A stretch of DNA of 64,000 nt from Spirochaetota bacterium (GTDB lineage: Bacteria > Spirochaetota > Brachyspiria > Brachyspirales > JACRPF01): NCBI GenBank assembly GCA_016214035.1, contig JACRPF010000015.1, positions 186,001-250,000 of the forward strand. The letters run 5' to 3'. Shown in pieces: positions 7,550 to 15,870 of this stretch. Both the position numbers and the translations under genes were made by a program. A model generated the notes under the pieces. That model was not told the DNA's origin. It did not search any database and saw only the letters and a program-made list of their open reading frames with translations. Numbering within the stretch: the stretch's first letter is position 1; the number at the start of each line of letters is the position of its first letter.

Positions 7550-8980
7550 TTGAAGCTAAAAGCTCCGTCGATCGAGCCTCAAGCTCAAAAAAACGAGCCC
7601 AAAATCGCGTCGCAAGTTGCCATGGCGGTTGATGCCGAGCCGACGGACAGCGCGTATAAGCCTTTTGAGAATATGTCATTTTTCTCCAACACCAACGCCG
7701 GTTCACACCTCCTGTATCTCAAAGTCAAATTCCGCAACGGCGCGGTGAGTGCATCATCTTCGAAAAGCTTCATCGTCACCGACCCCGCGCGCCCCGGTGT
7801 GTTCATCGCTACGAATGGAGACGATACGAACAGCGGATTGTTCGCCTCGGCACCGGTGAGATCGTTTGCGAACGCGTTCGCAATTGCATCAGCCAACAGC
7901 ATTACAAACATTTTTGTCGGCACAGGATCATACCGGACGAATGCGGGGTTGAATTCTGGAGGCATGATCGCCGGCATCTATATCACAAACAACTACCTTC
8001 AACTCAGCGGAGGATGGAATTCCAATTTCACCTCAAATGATTCATACAGCGTCCTTGATATGCAGTCGCAGGGACGTGTCATCTATGCCGATGCAGTGAA
8101 AAGGATCCGGATAGAAGGATTTGTGATACAGCGGGGCGGAATGGCATCGAGTTACAGCAAAGGCGCCGGCATCTATTTCGGGAACGTGTCGGATTCAATG
8201 ATCACCAATGTCATCATCACCAGCAACAGCGCACAGGCGAGCACCGGGCAGGCGAGCACCGGGCAGGCGTTCGGCGGCGGTGTATATATTGAGTACGGGT
8301 CGAACAATACCATCTACGGATTTATAGCGAATAATTCAGTCAGCGGCGGAGACCTCTATCAGCAGTACGGCGGCGGTGTCGCGATAAACAATAGTCACCG
8401 GAATAAGATCTATGCGACGCTGTCAAACAATACATCGCTGTACTACGGCAGCGGATTGGCCATATACAACGGAGACTATAATGAATTTCATGGATATGCC
8501 GTCAGCAATACGAACATCAATCCCGGCAATTGTTACTGTATTGATATCCGGGCGGATAGCGGTTTATCCGCTCGAAGCAATATAATTGGAGGAATCATCG
8601 AACGAACAGCCGGCAAAGGCGGCATATACCTGTCAAACAGCAGCCGCAATACGATTAGCAGTTGGGTGATAAGCAATTACCTTGGTATCACAAGTCACTT
8701 GAACTGTGACGAAAATGTCATAGCGACAAATGCCGTGATAGCATATAACGGCTTGACCGGTATATCCATATATGACGGAATGTCGCACCAGATCTACGGA
8801 CTTGTGCTGAGCAACCAGGGCAACGGGATCGATTTGGTCTATAATGCATCGTATACGGTAGTCAGCAATATTACCGCAGGGAACACGGGCTACGGTATTT
8901 TTACCAACACCAATCCACAGACACTCATTTTCACAAATTACTGGTCCAATAATATTCTGGGCAACATCGGCCCCCCATAA
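7550..8980 (+). CDS. Parallel beta-helix repeat protein, possibly 5'-truncated
   Basis: The 476-residue reading frame is rich in Asn, Ser and Gly and shows repeated short beta strands (NSHRNKIYATLSNNTS, SSRNTISSWVISNY and similar turns) typical of right-handed parallel beta-helix proteins that bind or cut polysaccharide. Before the helix is a DUF1565-like start (GVFIATNGDDTNSGLF). There is no signal peptide at the first Met, although relatives are exported, and the first 60 residues read like the end of another beta-sandwich domain. The frame opens 83 bases after the MITE-like element, so the 5' end may have been lost. A 15-base unit is repeated in tandem at 8234-8263 (ASTGQ twice). Confidence 0.6.
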   Translation: MKLKAPSIEPQAQKNEPKIASQVAMAVDAEPTDSAYKPFENMSFFSNTNAGSHLLYLKVKFRNGAVSASSSKSFIVTDPARPGVFIATNGDDTNSGLFASAPVRSFANAFAIASANSITNIFVGTGSYRTNAGLNSGGMIAGIYITNNYLQLSGGWNSNFTSNDSYSVLDMQSQGRVIYADAVKRIRIEGFVIQRGGMASSYSKGAGIYFGNVSDSMITNVIITSNSAQASTGQASTGQAFGGGVYIEYGSNNTIYGFIANNSVSGGDLYQQYGGGVAINNSHRNKIYATLSNNTSLYYGSGLAIYNGDYNEFHGYAVSNTNINPGNCYCIDIRADSGLSARSNIIGGIIERTAGKGGIYLSNSSRNTISSWVISNYLGITSHLNCDENVIATNAVIAYNGLTGISIYDGMSHQIYGLVLSNQGNGIDLVYNASYTVVSNITAGNTGYGIFTNTNPQTLIFTNYWSNNILGNIGPP

Positions 8981-9181
8981 CGGCCGCCATTGAGACAACG
9001 CAACGCGTGACACAAGTGCATTGTCTTTCCAGCTCATAACACCGAACTGTGCTGCCTGTCATTTCCCGCCCTGCGGAACCGGCGGTGATACGGAACGTGA
9101 TAGAATCCGTTATGCAGGTGCAATTGCTGCTGATCGCACTGAACGATAGACTTTTAGGATTCTTTTTGTAAATTCTTGCGA

Positions 9182-9187
9182 TATAAT
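9182..9187 (+). promoter_or_regulatory. Candidate -10 box (TATAAT) for the amidotransferase gene
   Basis: A consensus TATAAT lies 17 bases before the start at 9205, followed by AGGAG at 9193-9197. No convincing -35 box is visible at the right distance, so the assignment is tentative. The rest of 8981-9204 holds no gene. Confidence 0.35.
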
Positions 9188-9204
9188 ATTCCAGGAGCGT
9201 TCCC

Positions 9205-9894
9205 ATGCGGCTGCATTACCTCCAGCATGTACCGTTTGAAGGTCTCGGCGCCATTGAACCGTGGGCGCTCAAAAACGGTTTCACGATCACAAAGACATCG
9301 TTCTTCGCCGATGAACCGCTTCCGCCCGTGGACGCGATAGACTGGCTCGTCATCATGGGCGGTCCGATGAACATCTACGAACACGGCGAATATCCGTGGC
9401 TTGTCCGTGAAAAGGAATTCATCGGCAGGGCGATAACCGCCGGAAAAAAAACGCTCGGTGTCTGTCTCGGCGCGCAGCTCATCGCCGATGTTCTCGGCGG
9501 ACGCGTGACAAGAAATGCGCATAAGGAAATAGGCTTTTTCTCGGTAACGCTCACCGATGCGGGGAAAAAATCACCGCTGTTCGGCGCTTTGCCGGCGTCG
9601 TTCAACGCATTTCACTGGCACGGCGACACATTCTCCATCCCGCCCGGAGCGATTCACACCGCGTCAAGCGAAGCATGTGTAAACCAGGCATTTACCTTCG
9701 GCAGAAACGTCATCGGGCTTCAGTTTCATATCGAATACCGTCCGGAAGACATCGATGCGATGTACGGGCTTTGCGCCGATGAACTCATACCCGGCGGAAC
9801 CTATATCCGGAATAAAGCTGATACGCGAACGGCAGAAGCAGATGCAATGAATCCGCATCTGTGTGCGCTCATGGACGGACTGAACAGCCGTTAG
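9205..9894 (+). CDS. Class I glutamine amidotransferase (GMP synthase-like)
   Basis: The 229-residue protein is a stand-alone GATase1 domain. The nucleophile elbow GVCLGAQLIADVLGG holds the catalytic Cys, and LQFHIEYRPED holds the His-x-Glu of the triad. The early motif IMGGPMNIYEH is typical of the YfeJ/GMP-synthase-like subgroup that acts without a fused synthetase. It is predicted to release ammonia from glutamine or cleave gamma-glutamyl amides in the cytoplasm; the acceptor is unknown. AGGAG precedes the ATG. The neighbours give no pathway link. Confidence 0.88.
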   Translation: MRLHYLQHVPFEGLGAIEPWALKNGFTITKTSFFADEPLPPVDAIDWLVIMGGPMNIYEHGEYPWLVREKEFIGRAITAGKKTLGVCLGAQLIADVLGGRVTRNAHKEIGFFSVTLTDAGKKSPLFGALPASFNAFHWHGDTFSIPPGAIHTASSEACVNQAFTFGRNVIGLQFHIEYRPEDIDAMYGLCADELIPGGTYIRNKADTRTAEADAMNPHLCALMDGLNSR

Positions 9895-9920
9895 CTCGTT
9901 GGCACTGTGTGTACGACCAG

Positions 9921-9949
9921 TAGACAGACAACACCGGATACGATATAAT
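9921..9949 (+). promoter_or_regulatory. Sigma-70 promoter placed for leaderless transcription
   Basis: TAGACA at 9921-9926, a 17-base spacer and a perfect TATAAT at 9944-9949 end only eight bases before the ATG at 9958. The transcript would start at or next to the initiation codon, and no Shine-Dalgarno sequence is present. Confidence 0.6.
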
Positions 9950-9957
9950 CGGGCCGT

Positions 9958-10308
9958 ATGAAAAAAGTATTGTTACACATCGTACTGTCTCTCTCGTTCC
10001 TGTCGGGCGTATGTGCCGCGACGAATAGCGACCGGTGGAATATCGACTGGAATAAAACGGCGTTCGAGGCGGGCAAACTTGCGGTGATGACGGCGGTGCC
10101 GGTCACCATGTTCGCCGCATCGGCATATGCGCTTCCCGAGCAGCGGTTCACCTACTTTATCGCCGGTATCGTATCGGCCATTCCCGCGGCGGCAGGGATT
10201 ACGTTATTCACCATCGATCTTGTATTCTATGATCCCAATAAGCAGGCGCAGACGACGGGCCATTCCGGCGACATGCGTTTCGTGCTTGCGCATATATCCA
10301 GGTTTTAA
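9958..10308 (+). CDS. Small exported or membrane protein of unknown function
   Basis: A 116-residue protein with a clear signal peptide (MKKVLLHIVLSLSFLSGVCA) and two further hydrophobic segments at about residues 42-58 and 68-90, so it is probably an integral membrane protein. I do not recognise a family. The signal peptide supports the ATG at 9958, yet a consensus promoter sits so close that the mRNA would be leaderless. bioB starts four bases after its stop, so the two are probably co-transcribed. Confidence 0.65.
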   Translation: MKKVLLHIVLSLSFLSGVCAATNSDRWNIDWNKTAFEAGKLAVMTAVPVTMFAASAYALPEQRFTYFIAGIVSAIPAAAGITLFTIDLVFYDPNKQAQTTGHSGDMRFVLAHISRF

Positions 10309-10312
10309 AAAA

Positions 10313-11284
10313 ATGCATACCACAGACGCGATAACGAAAGCATACGCCGTGCTTGACGGCGGAACACTGTCAGAAGCACTTGCGCGCGAACTCATCGAGA
10401 CGCCGCGCGAGTATGCGATGGACCTCTACTCGCTTGCCAATAAGGTGCGGCTCAGCGTTCAGCAGAAATTCGACGCCTGCACCATCATCAACGCGAAGTC
10501 CGGCGGCTGCACCGAGGACTGCGCCTTCTGCGCGCAATCGGCATCGCACCAAGCTGATATCGACACTTATCCGCTGTTAAGCGAAGAGAAGATACTCGAG
10601 AAAGCGCGCGAGGCAAAGGCTTCCGGCGCGAGCGCATTTTCCATCGTCACCAGCGGCAACGGATATAAAACGCCCAACCGCGAGTTTGAGAAAATTATTT
10701 CCGCGATACGCCGCATACGCGCCGAGGTCGGCATCGCCATGCATGTCTCGCTCGGCATACTCGGTGATGAAACGCTGCGCATGCTCAAGGACGCGGACGT
10801 GAGCATGATACATCACAATCTTGAAACGGCGCCGTCGTTCTTCCCGAACATATGCACCACGCACACCATCGGGGAGCGTATCGAAACGGTACGGCGCGCG
10901 AAAGCGCTCGGCATGGCGGTATGCTCCGGCGGCATCATCGGGCTCGGTGAAACACCGGCGCAGCGCGTTGAACTGGCGTTTACGCTGAAAGGACTTGATG
11001 TCGACAGCATTCCCATCAATGTGCTTAACGCCATTGAGGGTACGCGCGTCACCGCGGCGCCCATCAGCATTCGTGAGATCATAAATACGGTCGCGGTGTT
11101 CCGTCTGGTAAATCCGCGCATGACGATAAAGATCGCCGCGGGCAGGGAGACGGCGCTCGGCGACTGGCAGGGGCTGGTGTTCAATGCGGGAGCGAACTCG
11201 ATGCTCATCGGCGGATACCTTACCACCTGCGGACGCAGCATCACGGCGGACCAGGGACTGATCCGCTCATTAACGGGATTTTAA
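10313..11284 (+). CDS. bioB: Biotin synthase BioB
   Basis: A 323-residue radical-SAM enzyme that inserts sulfur into dethiobiotin in the last step of biotin synthesis. The SAM-cluster motif is CTEDCAFC (CxxxCxxC), followed by QSASH. The later ETAPSFFPNICTTHT and SIPINVLNAIEGT blocks carry residues conserved in BioB, and TIKIAAGRE has the Arg that binds the auxiliary [2Fe-2S] cluster. The ATG at 10313 is chosen because it gives the family N-terminus; the frame is open upstream across the previous gene. The ribosome site is weak (AGG then A/T-rich). No other bio genes are in the window. Confidence 0.94.
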   Translation: MHTTDAITKAYAVLDGGTLSEALARELIETPREYAMDLYSLANKVRLSVQQKFDACTIINAKSGGCTEDCAFCAQSASHQADIDTYPLLSEEKILEKAREAKASGASAFSIVTSGNGYKTPNREFEKIISAIRRIRAEVGIAMHVSLGILGDETLRMLKDADVSMIHHNLETAPSFFPNICTTHTIGERIETVRRAKALGMAVCSGGIIGLGETPAQRVELAFTLKGLDVDSIPINVLNAIEGTRVTAAPISIREIINTVAVFRLVNPRMTIKIAAGRETALGDWQGLVFNAGANSMLIGGYLTTCGRSITADQGLIRSLTGF

Positions 11285-11287
11285 GCA

Positions 11288-11770
11288 ATGGCAAAAAAGA
11301 AATTATTCGCAACTCAGGCGCGTGCAGGCGACGTCGCCGGTATCGTTCGCATCATCAAGCGGTTCTCGGGCGTTAACCTGCTTCTGCCGCGAAGCGAGGA
11401 TTCCATCTATCATCACCTCGCGGATTTTTTCGTCATTCGCGAGGGTAAAGAGGTGATTGGCTGCGCGGCCCTCACCATCTATTCGCAGCGCTACGCGGAG
11501 ATCGGCTCGGTGGCGGTGATGGAGGACCACCAGAAGTCGGGAATCGGACGCATGCTCGTGCATGAAGCGTTCAAGCGGGCGAAAAAATATAAGATTGAGA
11601 ACATTTTTCTGCTGACCTATGTGCCGAATTTCTTCAAGCATTTCGGATTCAAGCGCATCGATAAGGATTCGCTGCCGCACAAAATATGGAAGGACTGCCT
11701 GAACTGCAAATATTTTCCGAACTGCAACGAAATAGCGATGATAGTTCCGGTGAAGGACGCGGTTCTGTAA
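11288..11770 (+). CDS. ArgA-type GNAT N-acetyltransferase
   Basis: A 160-residue GNAT protein. The acetyl-CoA loop is HQKSGIGRMLV (Q/RxxGxG/A). The C-terminal LPHKIWKDCLNCKYFPNCNE block, with its paired Cys residues, is characteristic of the short stand-alone N-acetylglutamate synthases found in deltaproteobacteria and other phyla. It would start arginine synthesis by acetylating glutamate. It begins three bases after the bioB stop and so is probably co-transcribed. The argA assignment rests on this motif and is likely but not certain. Confidence 0.8.
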   Translation: MAKKKLFATQARAGDVAGIVRIIKRFSGVNLLLPRSEDSIYHHLADFFVIREGKEVIGCAALTIYSQRYAEIGSVAVMEDHQKSGIGRMLVHEAFKRAKKYKIENIFLLTYVPNFFKHFGFKRIDKDSLPHKIWKDCLNCKYFPNCNEIAMIVPVKDAVL

Positions 11771-11782
11771 CGCCCGCCGTTC

Positions 11783-13306
11783 CTATTTTTTCAGAATACT
11801 GAATTCGACGCGCCGGTTCTGCTGGCGTCCGGCCTCCGTGTCATTCGATGCGACCGGCTTTGCTTTGCCGTATCCTTTCACACTGACCCGGGTTTCAGTG
11901 ATACGCTTCGACGCGATATACGTCTTCACCGCCTGCGCCCGCTCCTGCGATAATTTCTGATTGTACGCCGCGTCGCCGGTGCTGTCCGTATGTCCCGCGA
12001 CTTCGATTTCCATCGTCGCATTCTCCTTCAGGAGCTGCACCACGCGGTCGAGTTCAGGGAATGATTCTGAACGCAGTGACGCCTTGTTGTAATCGAAAAA
12101 GATGCTGTTCAGCACTATCGTCTGTCCCACTTCGATGGGCACGAGCGCGAGGTTCTGAACGATTTCTTTGTACGTTGAAATTTTTGTCAAATCGAGGTTT
12201 TGCGACACGGCGATATACCCGGGTGCATCGGCGAGAAAGCTGTATGTTTTTCCGTACGGAAGCACGATCTTGTATCTGCCGTCACGCGCATCGCTTGCAG
12301 CATTTCCCGCGTTTTCTCCCGCCGGCAGTATCGTATATTTGATGCTCGCTTCGATGGGTTCTTTTGTCGTGGCGTGATGCACGGTGCCGGTTACAAGTAC
12401 CACCGGGTCGGGCATGCTGTCTTCCTGTACCTTGATGCGGACGATGTCGCCCTTTCCTATGGTATTCTTCCACGACACCATGTACGCAAATTCACCTTTC
12501 GCGTCCACGGTGTAATATGCCTCCCATGCTTCCGAATTGATCGGCGCACCGAGGCGTTTGGGCTTCGACCATTTCTTCCATGATTTGTCGAGACGTTTGG
12601 TCATGTAGATATCGGCATTGCCGCTTTTGTCGCTCGAGAAAAAAAGCGTCACACCGTCGGACGCGAGGAACGGCGTGATCTCATTTCCTTCCGAGTTCAC
12701 CGTGACACCGAGGTCCTTCGGCGCCGTCCATACGTCATTGCTTTTAAATGTGACGAAAAGATCGTTCTTCCATTCGGTGTTGTCGCAGTATGAAATTACA
12801 ATCGCTTTACCGTCATTGGCGAGCGAGGCGCTGATCACTTTGCTCTTTTCCGGGTCGATGAACGCGGGCATGTTGATCTGCTCCGGCAATCCCCAGCCTC
12901 CTTTCAGCTTCTGCGCGAAGGAGAAGCCCGGAGCGATATATTCGCCGGCCTTGTAGGCGCCGAGGATGAGCAGTGTCTGCCCGTCAGGCGTTACACTGAA
13001 TACGCTGTTGAAACGGACAGTGTTGAGGGGTGCTTCCATACGAATCGCCGGCATCCATTTTCCGTTGGTGTCCTGCTCCGAATACCATATTGCGAGCGAT
13101 GGCTCCGCACCGAATCCGTTCTCGGGATGGTTCTGCCGGACGAAATAGAGCGTTTTTCCGTCGGGCGATATGACCGGTGCAAGCTCATCAAACGCCGAAT
13201 TGATGTTCGAGCCCAGGTTCTCGACGATATTCTCGCCGCAGAGTGCCGCGGAAAGCAATGCAGTCAATACCGCAATACAGACGATGGTGCATGATTTCAT
13301 ACGCAT
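11783..13306 (-). CDS. PD40 beta-propeller / OmpA-family outer-membrane-associated protein
   Basis: The start at 13306 has AAAGG seven bases upstream. A signal peptide (CTIVCIAVLTALLSAALCG) is followed by WD40-like PD40 repeats (ISPDGKTLYFVRQN, LASDGVTLFFSSDK) over about residues 35-290, a carboxypeptidase-regulatory-like beta domain (about 300-385) and a C-terminal OmpA domain (about 400-507) with EIEVAGHTDSTGDAAYN and the Arg-rich NRRVEF end that bind diaminopimelate peptidoglycan. The protein probably tethers a propeller to the cell wall in the periplasm. The architecture is common in Bacteroidota and spirochaetes. It converges on the acetyltransferase gene. Confidence 0.88.
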   Translation of the reverse strand: MRMKSCTIVCIAVLTALLSAALCGENIVENLGSNINSAFDELAPVISPDGKTLYFVRQNHPENGFGAEPSLAIWYSEQDTNGKWMPAIRMEAPLNTVRFNSVFSVTPDGQTLLILGAYKAGEYIAPGFSFAQKLKGGWGLPEQINMPAFIDPEKSKVISASLANDGKAIVISYCDNTEWKNDLFVTFKSNDVWTAPKDLGVTVNSEGNEITPFLASDGVTLFFSSDKSGNADIYMTKRLDKSWKKWSKPKRLGAPINSEAWEAYYTVDAKGEFAYMVSWKNTIGKGDIVRIKVQEDSMPDPVVLVTGTVHHATTKEPIEASIKYTILPAGENAGNAASDARDGRYKIVLPYGKTYSFLADAPGYIAVSQNLDLTKISTYKEIVQNLALVPIEVGQTIVLNSIFFDYNKASLRSESFPELDRVVQLLKENATMEIEVAGHTDSTGDAAYNQKLSQERAQAVKTYIASKRITETRVSVKGYGKAKPVASNDTEAGRQQNRRVEFSILKK

Positions 13307-13404
13307 TGGTGTGCCTTTGTGCGGTGGTAGAACAACGGATAAGATTCTTCAATAAATGTACCGTCAATCGCGGTAAAAGTCAAACAGAATGCGGTGCCGG
13401 CGGC

Positions 13405-14250
13405 TCAAGGCGTGCGGAATTCCTGCATATACAGGGATGGCGCCACACGAAAGTGTTTTTTAAACGCCTTTGAGAACGTGAACTGGTCCGGGTATCCGAG
13501 CATGGCGGCTACTTCACGTACCGTCCGCTCATTGCCGCTGAGATATTCACGCGCGCGGTGCATGCGTATGCGTTCGATGTAGCGGTGCGGCGTCATGCCG
13601 GTGGCTTTCTTGAATGCGGTGCAGAAATAGTTGAGCGCCATTCCCGCGGTCTCCGCAAGCGTGTCGTTTGACAGCGGCGTATCGATGTGATGCGCGATAT
13701 AATCGAACACGGGTTTCATGCGGGCGAACATGCGCTCCTGAACACCGTTGAACGGTACACCGCCGTGCGCCACGCGGTAGGCAAACATGCGCGCGAGCAG
13801 TACGGTGAGCGCGCCTTTCATCGCGAGTCCCGCCATGGGCGATTTGCCGATGAAGCTGCGGTGCGCTTCCGTGAGCTGCGATGCTTCTTTTGTTATCACC
13901 GCGGCGGGGAATATGCCCGCAATGTCGAGGTCGTGCAGGATGCGCCGGTTTGAACCGAGCATGCAGTCAAAATGCACCAGGATGAACGCGGTACCCGATG
14001 CGCTTTTCGCGGTATAATGCATCTGCGGCGTCATCAAAAATGCGTCGCCGGCGGATACGGTCTCATCACTGCCGCCGAACGAGGCGGTTACCGTTCCCGA
14101 TTCGATGAGCCAGATATCATAATCACTGTGCGCCTTTTCTTCATGCCAGCCCGCGGGATGTTCCGATCTGCCGCTGTAGTGAAAATCGATGGTGATGTGC
14201 TCGGATATATCGCCGATGAGCGATGCGATGCTTGCGGGGCGTTCTTTCAT
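13405..14250 (-). CDS. AraC-family transcriptional regulator
   Basis: The 281-residue protein has an N-terminal cupin sensing domain (HEEKAHSDYDIWLIESG, then a GDAFLMTP turn) and a C-terminal AraC HTH pair at about 180-276 (LAETAGMALNYFCTAFKKA and VREVAAMLGYPDQFTFSKAF). It would bind DNA in response to a sugar or related ligand. A consensus -10 box sits six bases before the ATG, so its mRNA is probably leaderless. It stands 98 bases upstream of the OmpA gene on the same strand and could read through to it, but a functional link is not evident. Confidence 0.9.
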   Translation of the reverse strand: MKERPASIASLIGDISEHITIDFHYSGRSEHPAGWHEEKAHSDYDIWLIESGTVTASFGGSDETVSAGDAFLMTPQMHYTAKSASGTAFILVHFDCMLGSNRRILHDLDIAGIFPAAVITKEASQLTEAHRSFIGKSPMAGLAMKGALTVLLARMFAYRVAHGGVPFNGVQERMFARMKPVFDYIAHHIDTPLSNDTLAETAGMALNYFCTAFKKATGMTPHRYIERIRMHRAREYLSGNERTVREVAAMLGYPDQFTFSKAFKKHFRVAPSLYMQEFRTP

Positions 14251-14256
14251 GGCGGA

Positions 14257-14284
14257 ATTATATCATGCCGGACGGTCACGGCAA
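14257..14284 (-). promoter_or_regulatory. Promoter for leaderless AraC mRNA
   Basis: On the minus strand TTGCCG (14284-14279), a 16-base spacer and TATAAT (14262-14257) are followed after six bases by the ATG at 14250. No Shine-Dalgarno sequence fits between them. Confidence 0.55.
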
Positions 14285-14367
14285 TAGCGCGGGCCTTACT
14301 GCCGGCTATTGAAAAAAGCACCTATGAGTGATATGGTGTGACACACGATACAAACTCGGGAGTCACC

Positions 14368-15861
14368 ATGAAATCCAAACAGCAGTCGATATTCGATCTT
14401 GATCTCCATCACGCGCAGCTGAAACTCCGCCGCACGAAGATTGTCGCGACGGTGGGCCCCGCATCGCAGTCGCTCGCCATGCTCGCGAAGCTCATACGCG
14501 CCGGTGTGGATATTTTTCGCATTAATTTCTCGCACGGCAAAGGCGAGGAGCACGTAAAGCTCGCGAAGCTCATCCGTCAGGTTGCGAAGAAAGCCGGATG
14601 CGAGGTGGGAATTCTCGGCGATCTCTGCGGCCCGAAGGTCCGTGTGGGCATGTTTCAGAACGACGCGGTGACGCTTCGTGACGGTAGTACGGTAACCATC
14701 ACCACGAAAGATATTCTCGGTGCCGCGGATTTGATCCCGTCGCAGTATAAAGGTATCGTGAAAGAAGCGGCGATAGGGGCACGGGTGCTCCTTGACGACG
14801 GCAATCTCGAACTTAAGGTGATGAAAAAAGGAAAGGATACGCTCACCGCTTTGGTGGTGCGCGGCGGGGTGCTGAAAAATAAAAAAGGCATGAATCTCCC
14901 CGATACGGACATGAAGATTCCGGCGCTCACTGAAAAAGACAAGCAGGATGCGCTCTACTGCATCGCCGGCGGCATGGATTTCATCGCACTCAGTTTCGTC
15001 CGTCGTGCCGAGGATGTGCGTGACCTGAAACGCCACCTTGCGAAACACAAGGTGAAAAAAGCGATCATCTCAAAGATAGAGAAACCCGAGGCGCTCGACA
15101 ATATCACCGGCATTCTCGATGAATCGGACGGCATCATGGTCGCGCGCGGCGATCTGGGTGTTGAGCTTCCCGCCACCAAGGTGCCGCACATACAGGAAAA
15201 ACTGATACGTCTCGCCAACCGCTGGAACAAACCCGTCATCGTGGCCACCCAGATGCTAGAAAGCATGATTGATAAGAGCCGGCCCACGCGTGCCGAGGTC
15301 ACCGATGTCGCCGCCGCCTGCCGCGAAGGGGCCGACGCGGTGATGATGAGCGCTGAAACGGCGAGCGGGAAATATCCGCTTGAGGCGGTTATGGAAATGG
15401 ACGGCATCTGCCGCGAAACGGAGGCGCACCGGTTCTATTCCGCATCCGGCGATTTTGCTCCCATGCGCGAGGAAATACCCGGGCTTGCAGTATGCTTCAA
15501 TCTGCAGGATACATTGAGCGACGCCGTCGCATTACTGTCACGCAAGCTCATGGTACGCGCCGTGTTTGCGCTCACCTATTCGGGGCATACCGCCCGCATG
15601 CTTTCCGCCGACAGACCGGAAGCGCCGGTCATCGCGGTGGCGCACGACGAAGCGGTGGTACGTAAGATGAAACTCGTCTGGGGCGTGTATCCGCATCTCG
15701 TCAAACGCAGTCTCAGTATGAAGGAATTCGCCGATTACACCAACCGCATCGTCCATGAGGAGAAGCTTGGGAAAAAAGGCGATTATATCCTGCTCATGTG
15801 GGGCACGTTCGACGGCAAAGGTCTCGGCACGAACGCCATTCATGTGCATCAGGTGTGGTGA
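14368..15861 (+). CDS. pyk: Pyruvate kinase
   Basis: A 497-residue pyruvate kinase, which converts phosphoenolpyruvate and ADP to pyruvate and ATP in the last step of glycolysis. Motifs in order: TKIVATVGPAS, FRINFSHG, GDLCGPKVRVG, the active-site Lys block IISKIEKPEAL, IMVARGDLGVELP and ATQMLESMI. The ATG at 14368 follows CGGGAG; an in-frame ATG at 14338 lacks a site. The C-terminal alpha/beta domain is present to residue 497. It is a single gene facing a GNAT gene. Confidence 0.96.
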   Translation: MKSKQQSIFDLDLHHAQLKLRRTKIVATVGPASQSLAMLAKLIRAGVDIFRINFSHGKGEEHVKLAKLIRQVAKKAGCEVGILGDLCGPKVRVGMFQNDAVTLRDGSTVTITTKDILGAADLIPSQYKGIVKEAAIGARVLLDDGNLELKVMKKGKDTLTALVVRGGVLKNKKGMNLPDTDMKIPALTEKDKQDALYCIAGGMDFIALSFVRRAEDVRDLKRHLAKHKVKKAIISKIEKPEALDNITGILDESDGIMVARGDLGVELPATKVPHIQEKLIRLANRWNKPVIVATQMLESMIDKSRPTRAEVTDVAAACREGADAVMMSAETASGKYPLEAVMEMDGICRETEAHRFYSASGDFAPMREEIPGLAVCFNLQDTLSDAVALLSRKLMVRAVFALTYSGHTARMLSADRPEAPVIAVAHDEAVVRKMKLVWGVYPHLVKRSLSMKEFADYTNRIVHEEKLGKKGDYILLMWGTFDGKGLGTNAIHVHQVW

Positions 15862-15870
15862 CGGGGCTTC

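Noticed and set aside
12061-12583. Overlapping plus-strand frames of 60-127 codons
   Set aside because: Antisense shadows of the PD40-OmpA gene.
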